Assembly: GCA_963575745.1 (NCBI GenBank)
Contig: CAUYUJ010012113.1
Coordinates: 1-64,000, forward strand
Length of the DNA: 64,000 bases
Reading direction: 5' to 3'
Origin: Prorocentrum cordatum
Lineage: Eukaryota > Sar > Dinophyceae > Prorocentrales > Prorocentraceae
Under the pieces are notes generated by a model. The model was not told the DNA's origin. It made no database searches and worked only from the letters and a program-made list of their open reading frames with translations. Shown piece by piece: positions 11,399 through 21,856 of the stretch (position 1 is its first letter; every line of letters begins with the position of its first letter). Both the position numbers and the translations under genes were made by a program.

Positions 11399-12234
11399 GA
11401 ATACTCGCGGCTGCCCTGGATAAGAGTGAGGTTGCGGTTTGTGCGCTGTCTGTCGGGGCCCGCTCTATACCAGATGTCCTCGCACATGTCGAACGCGGTG
11501 AGCTGGCGCAGGGCGTCGGTTGTGTCCTCAGAGTCCTCCTGGAAGAGGTGATCGTACTGTGGCAGATGAAGCGTCGCCAGGATGTACGGGACGCAGTCCT
11601 CGAGCCATGCCCAGAACACGTCCTGGTGGTCCTCACCTGGTGCCCACGCCGCAGCGCACGGTATGAGCCGGGCGCGGACCATCATCAGGTGCCAGAAAGC
11701 GGGGTCCTCCTCGGGTTCGCCCCTAGCGCACAGGGGGGTGGTGAGACCCGTGGGGCTATAACGGGGCACGACAGCGGGGCTGAAGCCGCCACTGCGTGCC
11801 TGGCCTGTATCAACGTCCTCGTCAAGGATCTGCTGCACCACGGTCGAGGCCACGCTGGGGGTGGATTTCGATGCATGTGTCGTAGTTGACAAGGGCGTGC
11901 ATGCGCTCACGATGGCGCCCAGCGATCCGTTGCCGCACGGACCCGCGGCGGCGGTGCTGTTCACGATCGGGTCCAAAATGGTGCAGTGATCGTACTTGTA
12001 GATGCTGTCATCGTAAAGGTAGAAAAGAGTCCTACGTTCAGCATGTCGCAGGAAAACCTCACCTCCATGCTGGGGCGCACCGCCTGAAGACGGGTGTGCT
12101 CCAGCGAGCGAGGGGAGGGCCAGGCTGCAGGCAAGGCGCCACATGATGGCGAGGCCTGGCGGGCGGCGCGAGCGATGAGCCAAATGCTGCATGTCAGCAC
12201 GCATCCTCAGATACCCCTGCATGCTCATGTACAT
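11345..12234 (-). CDS. ORF2 N-terminal part: signal-peptide-like start and ectodomain-like region
   Basis: The frame is open from upstream. ATG candidates lie at 12234 and 12144. From 12144 the protein begins MWRLACSLALPSLAGAHPSS, a hydrophobic core ending in small residues, as in secretory signal peptides with cleavage after AGA. The following ~230 residues hold scattered Cys, possible N-glycosylation sites (VNST, NGS, RNLT) and a GGFSP motif at nt 11776-11791. Near 11345-11400 the coding sense moves to the frame that runs on to 8723 (ARAQLVGPEAFTAPLPPYL). If the two parts are one protein, the whole would be about 1150 residues and resemble a secreted or membrane-anchored polyprotein. Envelope-like ORFs are known in some retroelements; no sequence match to any is claimed here. 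Confidence 0.5.
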
Positions 12235-12405
12235 TGCAACAATCACGCCCCCTGCAAGATGACGGGTGTCCCTACACCAGATAGCTTGCACGTGCTGCTG
12301 CCAAAACTGACATGATATGACAAGAAAGAGATACGACGCGAAGAGAGAAGATATGCCTCTGAAGGCGCTTCCTCGGAGGGCTGAGGCAGGCTCTCTGAGG
12401 CACCT

Positions 12406-14976
12406 TCAATAGGGTTCCTGAGTGGCCCGACCCTTGTCTTTGCCTTTGTCAGCCCCTGGGGGCCCCGTCCCTGGGGTGACCTGGCCTGGCTGGTCGATCC
12501 ACCCGCAGACAACCACGGGATCGGCAACTGATGCAGCTTCCTCCTTCTTAGTTTCGAGAGTGGCCACCTGTGGCAGGTGGACGGTGCCCCCCGTGAGGTG
12601 CCCGAGGAGGGCCTGGATGTCGCCACGCAGTGCAGCGGCTTCGGCGGTTGCCGTCTGTTGCTGGGTGACGACGGTGGCAAGCCCCCGTTCCAAACCTGAG
12701 CCGTGCTCCGTGAGTGTGGCCTGGGAGGAGAGAACGCCCGCAAGCTGAACCTGCATGTTATCCACCGTGTTGGCAAGCAGCTCGTGCTGTTGTTCCATGT
12801 GTTGGATGCGGGTCGTGGCGGCATCTGGCAGTTTAGGGGCCGATGCGAAGCGTTCGCCGAAGGTGTTGAGTTCGTGGGAAGCCACGCTGTATTCATCACC
12901 TGATGAGAGGATCTCGACGTCGTCAGCGTCGCCTGGTACTTCGGCGGCTGTGGCAGCGCCCCCTTCGGTGTGGCCCCCACCTTCAGCCGCCACCGTGCCT
13001 AGCTGCGGGTCATGACCACCTGATCCTTGGACGGCCGTCTGCTCGGCAGCTCCGTCCGTGCCGTGCGGGGGTGCAGAGGAACTGCGGCCTGGGGCGCCGT
13101 GTGATCTTGCGTGCGGCGTGGCGTCGCGTTTCCCACTGGGGGATCGGTGGCGCTTGGCTAAAAGCTCCTCCTTGGGGATCAGGAGCGGTGCGACGCCCTT
13201 GCCTTTGGGCGTGGCAGTCATGAGGTCGTGGAGGTAAGGGCTCTGGGCCGCTTTGGTGAGGAGTGTGCCAGTGGCGGGGCTGAAGCCGCCACCACGGGCT
13301 GGCGGCGTCACAGGCTCTGTGATGGTGGTAGGCGTGACGATGGTAACGTTGTCCCACTTCGGCACCACCTCAGCCAGCGGGGCCCCGGTGATGCTCCACG
13401 GGATGGGGCACCCTGCGACCTGTACCGTATATGTGAGTGGGGGACGATGGGCGCGCACTAAGGCAAACTGAGCCGAAGTGGCTGGGTCCCAGGCGGTGTG
13501 GTAGACCTCACAGTCCCATTTAACGGACGGGCCCGTGAGAGTCTTGGCGAGCTGGGTCAGCGTGGCGTGGCGTGCCGCAATGCCAGTGATGCGATAGCGC
13601 GTCTTGGCGAGGGTGGCTTCGCAGCCGCGGATGCTGACGGCAGCAGCCTTGGCGGCGTCTGACCCTCGTGAAACACGGATCCCCAATAAGCCTGACTTGC
13701 CGTGCCTGACGACTCCCAGGGCCTTGAAATCCACCGACTTCTGGAACGCATCTGCCATCGGGATGGGCTGGTCCTCAGGGAACCACACGGTCTGGTACTT
13801 GTCTGCAGTGGGCTCGTCTGCACCTACGTTGCTGAGGTCGTAGGTGGCGCCGAGTTGCCCTGAACCCGCCAAGACCTTGTCGACCGCTTGAAGACTGACG
13901 CCGAAGGGGGCAGCCAGGGACCTCTTTCCGACGCCCGATCCAAACCTGCCTAGGCTTTTGCAGGGTTCGAGGATGGTGACGGCTTTAAAGTTGCCGTGGA
14001 AGAGGGCCTTGAAGGAGTCCTGGAGCTGACTATCGAGCTCCTGGCGGCGAGCGTCTTTCTTGGACTCCCTGTGCTTTTGGTTTTGGCGCGCCTTGTCCTG
14101 TGGGGCAGAGTCCCCTCGAAAAGGGCCCTTGGCGCGTGGACCACCGTTCACGGGGGCACCTCCCGAGAACTGGTCCACGAAGGCCTGATGCATGGAGGGG
14201 ACTGCGGCGATGGCCTCGGTTTCATGTATGGTCGCCCGAATCCAGCATACGTGGTCGGCAGGATCGATGGTGGCGACGGCTACTTTTTCCGTGCAGGCGA
14301 CTTCCTTGGTGCCCAGCTGGTACACGGTCACGGGGACGTGCGTGTGGACCACTTTGGGCGCCTTGGGGTGACGCTTCAGCACGGGGACGGCGAGCTCGGC
14401 ACCGACGTAGTTGTCGTTTTTTGGGCCCATGACAGCAATCGCAAGCTGACCCGTGGTACGCTTACCCTGCTCGAGGTGGTGTTGCAGCAGCCGTTCTCCG
14501 CTCTCGTAGTCGTGGAGGCTGATACTGGGCTTGTACGTCTTGCCGTCGTCAAGTGATGTGGGTTCGGCGAGGACTGGGACCTTCCAAAAGGCCGGGTCCA
14601 AGGCAATGAATTGGGTGTCCGCAGCCTGAAGACGTGCGGACGCAGCTGGTGGGTGTGATGTGTCACCACCAATGCGCTTAGGCTTGCTGCGCTGGCGGTG
14701 ATCCAGCGTGTAGCTGATCTGGTTGGCGGCACACATGCGGATCAAGGCACTGCCGAGCTTCTTTGTGTTGGTCTTGTGCATGTCGTACGTGGCCTGAAGC
14801 TCGTCCGCGTTCAGCTCGGCAAGCCCGTTGTATGCGGCCGTGGGGCGGTCAGACCCCGCTTGCTTGAAAGCTGCGATGCAGTCCTGCTTGCGTTGGAGGA
14901 GAGACCCTTCAGCAGCAGGACGTGAGCTCTGGGGCTGCTTGGAAGAGCGACGGCGCTCCGGCTTACTGGGGGCCAT
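12406..14976 (-). CDS. ORF1 protein of the giant retroelement (856 aa)
   Basis: This is an uninterrupted ORF starting at an ATG 139 nt after the DinoSL relic. The N-terminus is basic (MAPSKPERRRSSKQ). Residues about 30-290 look globular. A charged Lys/Arg/Gln stretch near residue 300 (KARQNQKHRESKKDARRQEL) is a plausible nucleic-acid-binding helix. A second globular part follows, then a GGFSP motif at about residue 563. A low-complexity Ser/His/Gly linker precedes a Gln/Leu-rich segment near residues 720-800 (QHMEQQHELLANTV) that could form a coiled coil. The tail is Gly/Lys-rich. The position, coiled coil and basic patches suit the RNA-binding ORF1 protein of LINEs, but I recognise no named family. 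As the only intact ORF of the element it may be under selection or simply recently inserted. Confidence 0.75.
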   Translation of the reverse strand: MAPSKPERRRSSKQPQSSRPAAEGSLLQRKQDCIAAFKQAGSDRPTAAYNGLAELNADELQATYDMHKTNTKKLGSALIRMCAANQISYTLDHRQRSKPKRIGGDTSHPPAASARLQAADTQFIALDPAFWKVPVLAEPTSLDDGKTYKPSISLHDYESGERLLQHHLEQGKRTTGQLAIAVMGPKNDNYVGAELAVPVLKRHPKAPKVVHTHVPVTVYQLGTKEVACTEKVAVATIDPADHVCWIRATIHETEAIAAVPSMHQAFVDQFSGGAPVNGGPRAKGPFRGDSAPQDKARQNQKHRESKKDARRQELDSQLQDSFKALFHGNFKAVTILEPCKSLGRFGSGVGKRSLAAPFGVSLQAVDKVLAGSGQLGATYDLSNVGADEPTADKYQTVWFPEDQPIPMADAFQKSVDFKALGVVRHGKSGLLGIRVSRGSDAAKAAAVSIRGCEATLAKTRYRITGIAARHATLTQLAKTLTGPSVKWDCEVYHTAWDPATSAQFALVRAHRPPLTYTVQVAGCPIPWSITGAPLAEVVPKWDNVTIVTPTTITEPVTPPARGGGFSPATGTLLTKAAQSPYLHDLMTATPKGKGVAPLLIPKEELLAKRHRSPSGKRDATPHARSHGAPGRSSSAPPHGTDGAAEQTAVQGSGGHDPQLGTVAAEGGGHTEGGAATAAEVPGDADDVEILSSGDEYSVASHELNTFGERFASAPKLPDAATTRIQHMEQQHELLANTVDNMQVQLAGVLSSQATLTEHGSGLERGLATVVTQQQTATAEAAALRGDIQALLGHLTGGTVHLPQVATLETKKEEAASVADPVVVCGWIDQPGQVTPGTGPPGADKGKDKGRATQEPY

Positions 14977-15115
14977 TGGTGCGGGCGCTCTGGTGGGGAG
15001 AGGTGACGCGAATCAGTAGGGTCCTGCTGGGGCCCCTCCGGTCTCGCGAGGCCTGGGAGTCTGGCTCCGAGGCGGGGCGCTTCGCGTCGCGGCTGCGGTC
15101 TGAGTGCAGGGCACT

Positions 15116-15137
15116 CTTGAGCCAAAATGGCTACGGA
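15116..15137 (-). other. Exact DinoSL spliced-leader relic
   Basis: Read on the minus strand, the 22 nt run from TCCGTAGCCATT to TTGGCTCAAG and match the canonical dinoflagellate spliced leader at every position. The next bases are AGTGCC, not the GT donor of an SL RNA gene, so this is a leader already joined to an mRNA and copied back into DNA. It lies 139 nt upstream of the ORF1 ATG at 14976, which marks it as the 5' end of the element's transcript. A CT-rich microsatellite abuts it on the upstream side. Confidence 0.95.
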
Positions 15138-15661
15138 GAGAGAGGCAGAGAGAGAGAGGCAGAGAGAGAGGCAGAGAGAGAGAGAGAGGGAGGGAAAGAG
15201 AGGGAGATGAGAAAAAAAAAAAAAAAAAAAAAAAAAAGAGAGGCGAGAGAAAGAGAAGAGAGAGAGAGAGAGAGGGAGAGAGAGAGAGAGAGAAGAGAGA
15301 GAGGGGAGAGAGAGAGGGAGAGAGAGAACAGAGAGAGAGAGAGAGAAGAGTAGAGAGAGAGCGAGCGAGCGAGAGAAGAGAGAGAGTAGAGAGAGAGAGA
15401 GAGAGGGAGAAGAGTAAGAGAGACGAGAGGGAAAGAAGAGAAAAAATAAAAACAAAAAATAGAAAGAGAGAGCAGAGAGAGAGAGAGAGAGAAGAAAAAA
15501 AAAAAAAACAACACACAAAATAATAATATAAAATGAAATGATAGAATAGACACAGAAGAGAGAAAGGGGAAGAGAGGGAGAGAAGAGAGAGAGAGAGAGC
15601 GAGAGAGAGCAAACCAAATGGAGAAGGGGAGAGAGAAAGAAAGAATAAGAGGGAGTGAGAG

Positions 15662-15729
<68 letters not shown>

Positions 15730-15772
15730 GGAGGGGGGGAGGGAGGGAGGGAGGGAGGGAGGTAGGAGGAGT
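15138..15772. repeat. GA/CT microsatellite with A-runs
   Basis: About 630 bp of near-continuous (GA)n, GAGAGG and GGGA variants on the plus strand, with poly-A insertions near 15210-15236 and 15490 and a short TA run near 15697. On the minus strand this is a polypyrimidine tract immediately upstream of the DinoSL relic. The apparent ORFs in it (poly-Ser/Leu, Arg/Glu) are artefacts of the repeat. Confidence 0.95.
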
Positions 15773-16379
15773 CGGCTTGCGGGGGGGGTCGGGCGCGCGG
15801 GAGGCGGGCGGAAGCGTCGCCGGCGCCCCGCGCCCCCGGGGGGCTCCGTATAAGATTTCCCAGGCTGCGCCAAGCGCGCGCGCTACTTGCCCGCCCGCTC
15901 GCATTCGCGCAAGCGCATCCTCAGAAACTATGATTTGGATCGGAACCGGGCGACAACGGGCATGGGGCGCCTGTCAAGGCTGCTTCTGGGAGCGATTGCT
16001 GCTGGCTTGACACGCGCGATATGCATGCAACGACTTTTGGAGGACGGGCGCTGCGCCGTCCAATCCAACGCGGGAATGGCGCGGTCCGGGGCGCGCGGCC
16101 GTCGCGGCACACGGCGGTCGACGTGGCCGCATGGGGCGCGCGATCGGCCGCGCGGCATTTGCGGGCCGCTCGGCCGACGCTGCCGGGTCGCCCTCAAACA
16201 GCCCGCCACGAATGCGCAAATTCGCAATGCGCCAGCGCGCCGCCAGGACATCGCCCTGAAAACAACCTGTTCACTCTGAGCGCCGACTGCGCGCCTCGCT
16301 GAAACCAGCGAAGTCACGCGGCGCGCCCGCGCCGCGGACCCGCCGCCATGAACTCGCGGGAAAAAGCCTCTCTCCATGG
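15773..16379. other. GC-rich stretch without a recognisable gene
   Basis: Very GC-rich DNA with many gcgc words (for example around 16080-16160). The overlapping ORFs on both strands are arginine/alanine-rich and look like composition shadows. I see no motif, RNA gene or repeat structure that I can name. Confidence 0.5.
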
Positions 16380-16560
16380 GTTCTGGGACCGATTCTGGCC
16401 TACTTCCCCGTTCTGGCCGATTCTGTTTCCATCGCCGATTCCTCCTTTGATTCCGTACTGATTCCTTTGATTCCGCTAGAATCAGGAGTCACAGTTGCGC
16501 CGATTCTGTTTTGATTCTGTACTGATTCCGTACTGATTCCTTTGACTCCCCTGCGCCCCA
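16380..16560. repeat. Short GATTC-type repeat cluster
   Basis: Words such as gattctg, gattccgtactgattcc and tttgattccg recur about ten times in 180 bp, for example the 19-mer ccgtactgattcctttgat near 16456 and again near 16528. It is an AT-richer island in GC-rich DNA. The function is unknown. Confidence 0.7.
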
Positions 16561-17264
16561 GGGACCATCAGGCCGCGGCCCGAGCTCCCGCCTGGGCGGC
16601 GCGGTTTTTCCAAGAGCGCGAAAGAGTTCTAAGGGGAAGGGGGGCGGGGGGGGAGGCGGAGCGATTTTTGGTGCGCATCGGGCGGCCGAGCCGCAGATTT
16701 CCGGGCCCAGTGCGCGCGCCCAACATGGCAGGCGCAGACGCGCGCGCGAGTTCTCGACCGCCGGCGCATCTGTAAGTTCACACCCCGCCCCGCGCGCGGG
16801 AATGTAAACTTGCGTTGCGGTTTCCCATTGAACGCGCGGCCGTCGCCCCCCATGCTGCTCAGCGCGCAAAGCGCGCGAGCAGCATGGAGGGCTTTGCGTT
16901 CTCGCATGAGAAGTGCGCGGGACCGAACCGAACGGCCGGCGGCGCCCGCTCCTGCGCCGCGCGCGAGGCCATCGCGTCAGCGCAGGAGGCTACAAGGGCC
17001 TGGGCCGTCGCCCTGGGGCGCGGGCACAGCGCGAGGCCTGCGCGGGTCTCTCGCGCCAAACATGCGCAACAAGGTCGGCCCGCCCGCCGGCTGGCGCTCG
17101 CGGGCGACGCGACGCCGGCGCCGACTGCGAGGCCGACTGGGCCAGGAGGATTCCTGAGAGCCCCGGGAAGGGGCAGCGGGCCGCGATGGAATCGGCGCGG
17201 TCGTTGGCGCCCCCCCCGCGCCCGCCCCCCCCCTGCAAGCCGACTCCTCCTAGAGGGGGGGAGG

Positions 17265-17269
17265 GGGAG

Positions 17270-17317
<48 letters not shown>

Positions 17318-17440
17318 AAACAAAAAGAGAGATAGAGAGAGAGAGAGAGAGAGAATAACAAAGAACAGAGAGAGTGAGAGAGAGAGAGAGAGCGAGTGAG
17401 AGAGAGAGAGAGGGAGAAAGAGAGAGAGAGAGAGAAGGAA
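17265..17440. repeat. GA/CT microsatellite
   Basis: About 175 bp of (GA)n with minor A and T interruptions. It sits directly downstream, in the minus sense, of the Lys/Ala-rich coding remnant. Confidence 0.95.
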
Positions 17441-17459
17441 CACGAGGATTCTGATGGGG

Positions 17460-18885
17460 GCGGGGGGGGGGGGATGGGAAACAGGCCAACGACCCGAGGC
17501 GGCCTTTAGCAAGGGCGGCGGCGCCAACCGCCGCCTTGGCAGCAGCGCCGTTCGTGGATGTGGCGGCGCCCTTGCCCTTGCCCTTGCACTTCGCCGTCTT
17601 GGCCTTGGTTTTGGCCTTGCCGCTGCCCTTGCCCATGCTCTTCGCCTTGCCCGCGCGCGCCTCCGACTTCTCGGCGGCCCTCTTCGCCGCGGTCTTCTCC
17701 ATGTCCACGGCCTGATTCCACTTCTTAGCGGCGGTCGCGGCAGGGGGCGCCGATGCCTCCAGCCCCGCCGCTGCGTCTGCGGCGGCGCCCTCCGACGCGG
17801 GGGCCTATGCGGCGGGCGAGCCGACCCGCCCTGCAGTCGGAGGGGAGAGGGCTGCCATCGCGGCCGCTGCGCCGCCAGGCACGGCGCCCTCGGCCGCGAC
17901 GCCCGCGGTCTCGGCCTCGCCCACAAGGTCGCCCATAACGCCGAGCTGCCCAGACGGCAAACCCGATGATCCGCTTGATGGGCTGCCTGCAGCAAGGGCG
18001 AGGGTGGTCGCGGAGCCCTTGCGATTCGGCTTCGCGCCAAGAAGCTGGGCGCGGCCGTCGCCCCGGGCGACGTCGGCGCGGGGCGCGGCGCCATGGGGCG
18101 TGCGTCGCGTCGCGGTGCCCTGGAACTGCACCATCTGCATCGCGGGATCCAACAGTGCGTTGAGCTGCTGGCGCCGGGGCATGCTGCAAGGGGTGCGCAA
18201 TTGGCGCCGGCTTCAGCGACTTGCGCGCGCTGCAGCAGCCAATGTTGCTCAACGCAGAGAGCAGACTGCTCGCCTCGAGCGGGAATGCCACTGGCTTGTC
18301 GTCCTCGCCGTACGCGCGCTTCGCCACTGCGTCGGCGAGGCAGGTCGGGCTCGGCGGGTAAAACTTGATGTGGCCGCGCGTGTAGGTCTGGGCGGGATCG
18401 CGATTCTAGATCTCGCTCTGGATGCGCTAGCACCGCGTCCGCTTGTCGTCGGCAGAAGCGCAGTCGGACGCGTGCCACGCCGCCGAGATGGGCCCAACTC
18501 GTTTCAGAAGCTGCGCGCTCGGGCCAGGCATGTCCAGTCGGTGCATCATGGCCGCCGTCGATCGAGAAGCCCGTGGACCTGGACAGGACCCAGTGCTTCT
18601 GCGTGAAGAAATCCTCGAGGTGGTCGGCCTTCCGATAGGGCTTGCTGCCTTGTGGACCCACCGTCGCCGTAGCGTTGCCGAGGGGCCCCGCCGAGTCGAT
18701 TCTCTGCCCGGCGGCCCAGGGCCCTTAGGAGATGGGCCTGGGAGACACTGGTAGCGCCAGCCGTAGAGATGCCGCGAGCCCGTGCGAATTGCAGCAGCAG
18801 CTGGTTCGTCCGGCTAGCCAGAAGCTGATCTAGCGGCAGGTCAGCTGTCACTTGGGCGTTCACGAACAAAGCTGGAGCTTTGGAT
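17460..18885 (-). pseudogene. Unidentified minus-strand coding remnant with Lys/Ala-rich basic C-terminus
   Basis: Protein-like sequence can be followed across several frames. About 18869-18700 reads TADLPLDQLLASRTNQLLLQ, a leucine-rich helix. About 18660-18520 reads HLEDFFTQKHWVLSRSTGFS. About 18330-18200 reads RAYGEDDKPVAFPLEASSLL. About 18190-17810 reads QQLNALLDPAMQMVQFQGTA. About 17710-17520 reads MEKTAAKRAAEKSEARAGKA and then repeated GKAKTKAK/GKGKG. The basic tail resembles histone-H1-like or other nucleic-acid-binding tails in composition only. At least four frame switches make an intact product unlikely unless there are introns between the pieces. I do not recognise the family; a retroelement ORF1 or a decayed host gene are both possible. 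Confidence 0.4.
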
Positions 18886-18889
18886 GGAC

Positions 18890-19200
18890 TGGATTAGCCA
18901 GTCAGCCGTCGCCATATGGTGAGCGGGTGGTCCGAAAGATCTAGCGGCGCCCGCGCGGCGAGGCCTGGGCGCGGGCCGCGTGCGCCCGCGGCCAAAAAGG
19001 GACGACGGCGGCGGCAAGGGGGAGGGGGGCGAGGAGGCGGAGGAGTCAACGGAGGAGGGGCAGCGGGCAAGGAGAGGATGGGATGGTGAGATTGGCCAGG
19101 AGGGGGTGGCCACGTGAGCAACCCTTCTCAGAGTTGCGGCGCTGACGCAAGCTGCTTGCGAGCGCTTCGAACTCTCGATCGTCGGTCTGGGAGCTGTCAG
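18890..19200. other. No gene seen
   Basis: GC-rich DNA with a G/A-rich stretch near 19000-19110 (ggcggaggagtcaacgg type). No motif is recognised on either strand. Confidence 0.4.
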
Positions 19201-19262
19201 AGCTCGCGGAGGATATGCGTGCGAACCTCGCCTGCCTGGTGCGTTCGACCCAGGTGTTCAAG

Positions 19263-19445
19263 CCCCCCCCTGGAGGTTCGAACAAAATTGTCCAACGCCC
19301 CGGGCGAGTTTCGCGCGCATGCTCGGGCCTGAAACGTCCAAGATGGAGTCCAGCAGGTCTCTCGTTGACGAGATGCGCTTCGCGCGCACGCGCGAACCTC
19401 GCAAGCGATGCTGGACTCTGGCGTTCGAACCTCCAGGGGGGGGGG
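19263..19445. mobile_element. Foldback (inverted-repeat) element
   Basis: A 21-nt arm of C8 followed by TGGAGGTTCGAAC (19263-19283) is mirrored by GTTCGAACCTCCAG plus G run (19424-19445), enclosing about 140 bp. Outside it, aggtgttcaa at 19252 faces gttcgaacacctg at about 19487, a weaker outer inverted repeat. It resembles a small non-autonomous foldback/MITE-like element. No transposase is present and target-site duplications were not established. Confidence 0.5.
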
Positions 19446-20564
19446 GGGGGGGGGGCGAACAAGTGGATCGAATATCGCATGCAAGGTTCGAACACCTGAT
19501 CAGAATAAGAGGCTGCGCCACATCCAGTGCCCCGCGCGCCGCGCACACTACGACTGCAATGCTCTCCTCCACGTCGCAGCCCCATGCCGGCCCCCTGAAA
19601 TCTCCCCGCGCGCAGCCAGGGCGCACTAGATGGATCTTGATAGGGGGCTTTGCCATGCGCGCCGATTGCCCCCCCCCCCCCCCGAGAAAAAAAAACGCCC
19701 CCCAACGCGGCCCTTGAAGGCGGCCACTTTGCGCCCGCGCCCCCGTCCTTGAGGGCTCGGTTGTTGCCCCTGCATCAGTCGCCCGCCGTCTCCCATCTCA
19801 CCCTCCAGAAAGCTTGCCTGCGCCAATGGGTTGCCTTGTCGTTGTGTCCAGGCGCCGCGCGCCCCTGCCCCTCATCCTCGCCGCCCACCCTCCACCTCCG
19901 CCCCTCTACTCGCCCCCTCCGCGGCGTGGGCGCGACAGTGACGACGCGGCGGTTCGGGCTGGGGTGCGAGAGCTACCCGCGCCAGAAAGCGCGGGCTGGA
20001 CAGCGACGTCTACGCGAATTCAGCACCGGCCCCAGGCCCCACCTGCAGGGCGCGAAGGCAGCGCGGCCCCTCCATAGAGCCAGCGTTGACACCGACGCCC
20101 CAAGCAACGCGGCGCCGTCAATCGCCGACCTGCGCGCCGCGACGCGCGCCACCGCGCGCCCGTCATGCAGGCCCATCTCCAGCAAAGCCACGGAGCACGT
20201 CAGCGACCGCCGGCGGCGCCCCCCGAGCCCTCCGCCCCCCCGTCTGGGCCGCTGCGGCGCCGAGCCATGAACTCATGAAGGGCGTGGCTCGCCCCGTCGT
20301 CGCGCTCCTGAAGGTTCGGGCCCCTGGGGGCGGTCGCGCTCTCGATGCGCCGCCGCTTCGACCCCCTGCCCCGCCAATCGACCGCCGCGGCGCGGCGCCC
20401 CCCCCCCCCCCCCCTCCCCCGCCGAGGTGGCGGGGGGGGGGGGGGCTCGACGACTCGCCTCGGGGGTGAGTCGTTCGGGCCCCTCCCCCCACTCCCACCC
20501 CCCCCCTCGTCGTCGTCGCTTCCTTTTCCCGGCGCCCTCCTCCTCGCCCCCCTCGCCCCCCCCG

Positions 20565-21232
<668 letters not shown>

Positions 21233-21856
21233 CCCCCCCCAACCCCCCGCCCGCCCCGTCCTTGCCCCCGCCCGCGCTGCCTCCGCCCCGACCCCGCCTC
21301 GCCGCCCCCCCCCCCCCCCCGAGCGCCCGAGCGGCGTCTGCGCGCTGCGCGGCCCCCTTCGGGCGATGGGGGGTCGCCGAGGTCCTGCGACGCAATTCGC
21401 CATGGGCGAAGCAAGCAGGGGGGGGGGGTCGCGGCGACGAGGGCGCCAGGAGGAGGGCTGGAAGCAGGATGGAGGGTGACGAGAGGGGGCGGCCGATGAA
21501 TGATCGGGATGGCGTTGGCGATGCTGCTGCAGCTGGCTTTTGTTAGTTGTCGCGCGCCGACCGGCGAGGGGAGCTCGCGCGCGACGTCTGATCGCGAACG
21601 CGGTCTGCGCGCGGCGCCGCGCGAGAAGCACCGCTATGCAACGCGCGCTGCTGAGAGAAAGCTGGTCGACTGCGCGCCTGCGCGCGCTGGTCTAAAGCCG
21701 AGCTCCCTTCTGCGGGCTCGCGGCCGATGGCGTCGCGGCGACCTCGGGGGGCGAAGCAGACTCAAATGGCAACGAGCCGACGTTGATCGGCTTGGAACCG
21801 CACTGCGCTGGCAAGCAAACGCGCGCACTCGGGGCGCGGGGGCCACCAACGGGCAC

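Larger units (their letters stand above)
2965..13291 (-). repeat. Dispersed 16-bp motif (TGGCGGCTTCAGCCCC in sense)
   Basis: The plus strand shows ggggctgaagccgcca exactly at 2965-2980, 10730-10745, 11776-11791 and 13276-13291. It has one mismatch at 4753-4768 and a few at 5971-5986. In the coding frames of ORF1, ORF2 and the RT linker it reads GGFSP. At 4753 and 5971 the open frame reads it differently. I did not notice it outside this element. A related GGGCCTGAAGGCGC (APSGPG) occurs near 7045 and 9585. Confidence 0.85.
1..15137 (-). mobile_element. Giant DinoSL-headed LINE-like retroelement, 3' end outside window
   Basis: On the minus strand one finds, in order, an exact DinoSL, an intact 856-aa ORF1, a secretory/membrane protein with a PARP-like domain, a T-rich tract, a Cys-rich zinc-binding region, an AP-type endonuclease, reverse transcriptase, a second T-rich tract, a CCHC zinc motif and RNase H. 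The endonuclease-RT-zinc-RNase H order is that of non-LTR retrotransposons. Linkage of the upstream ORFs to the RT is inferred from common strand, lack of other genes between them, and a 16-bp motif that recurs in all modules. The RT half needs several frame switches, so this copy is probably decayed or carries indel errors, while ORF1 is open throughout. The element runs off the window at position 1. It could instead be nested insertions that happen to be co-oriented. Confidence 0.65.

Noticed and set aside
15116-15137. SL RNA gene
   Set aside because: No GT splice donor follows the leader (AGTGCC follows), so it is a mature leader copied into DNA. The same applies at 49355-49376, where ATG follows.
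15104-15904. Ser/Leu- and Arg/Glu-rich ORFs on both strands resembling SR or coiled-coil proteins
   Set aside because: They are entirely explained by the GA/CT microsatellite.
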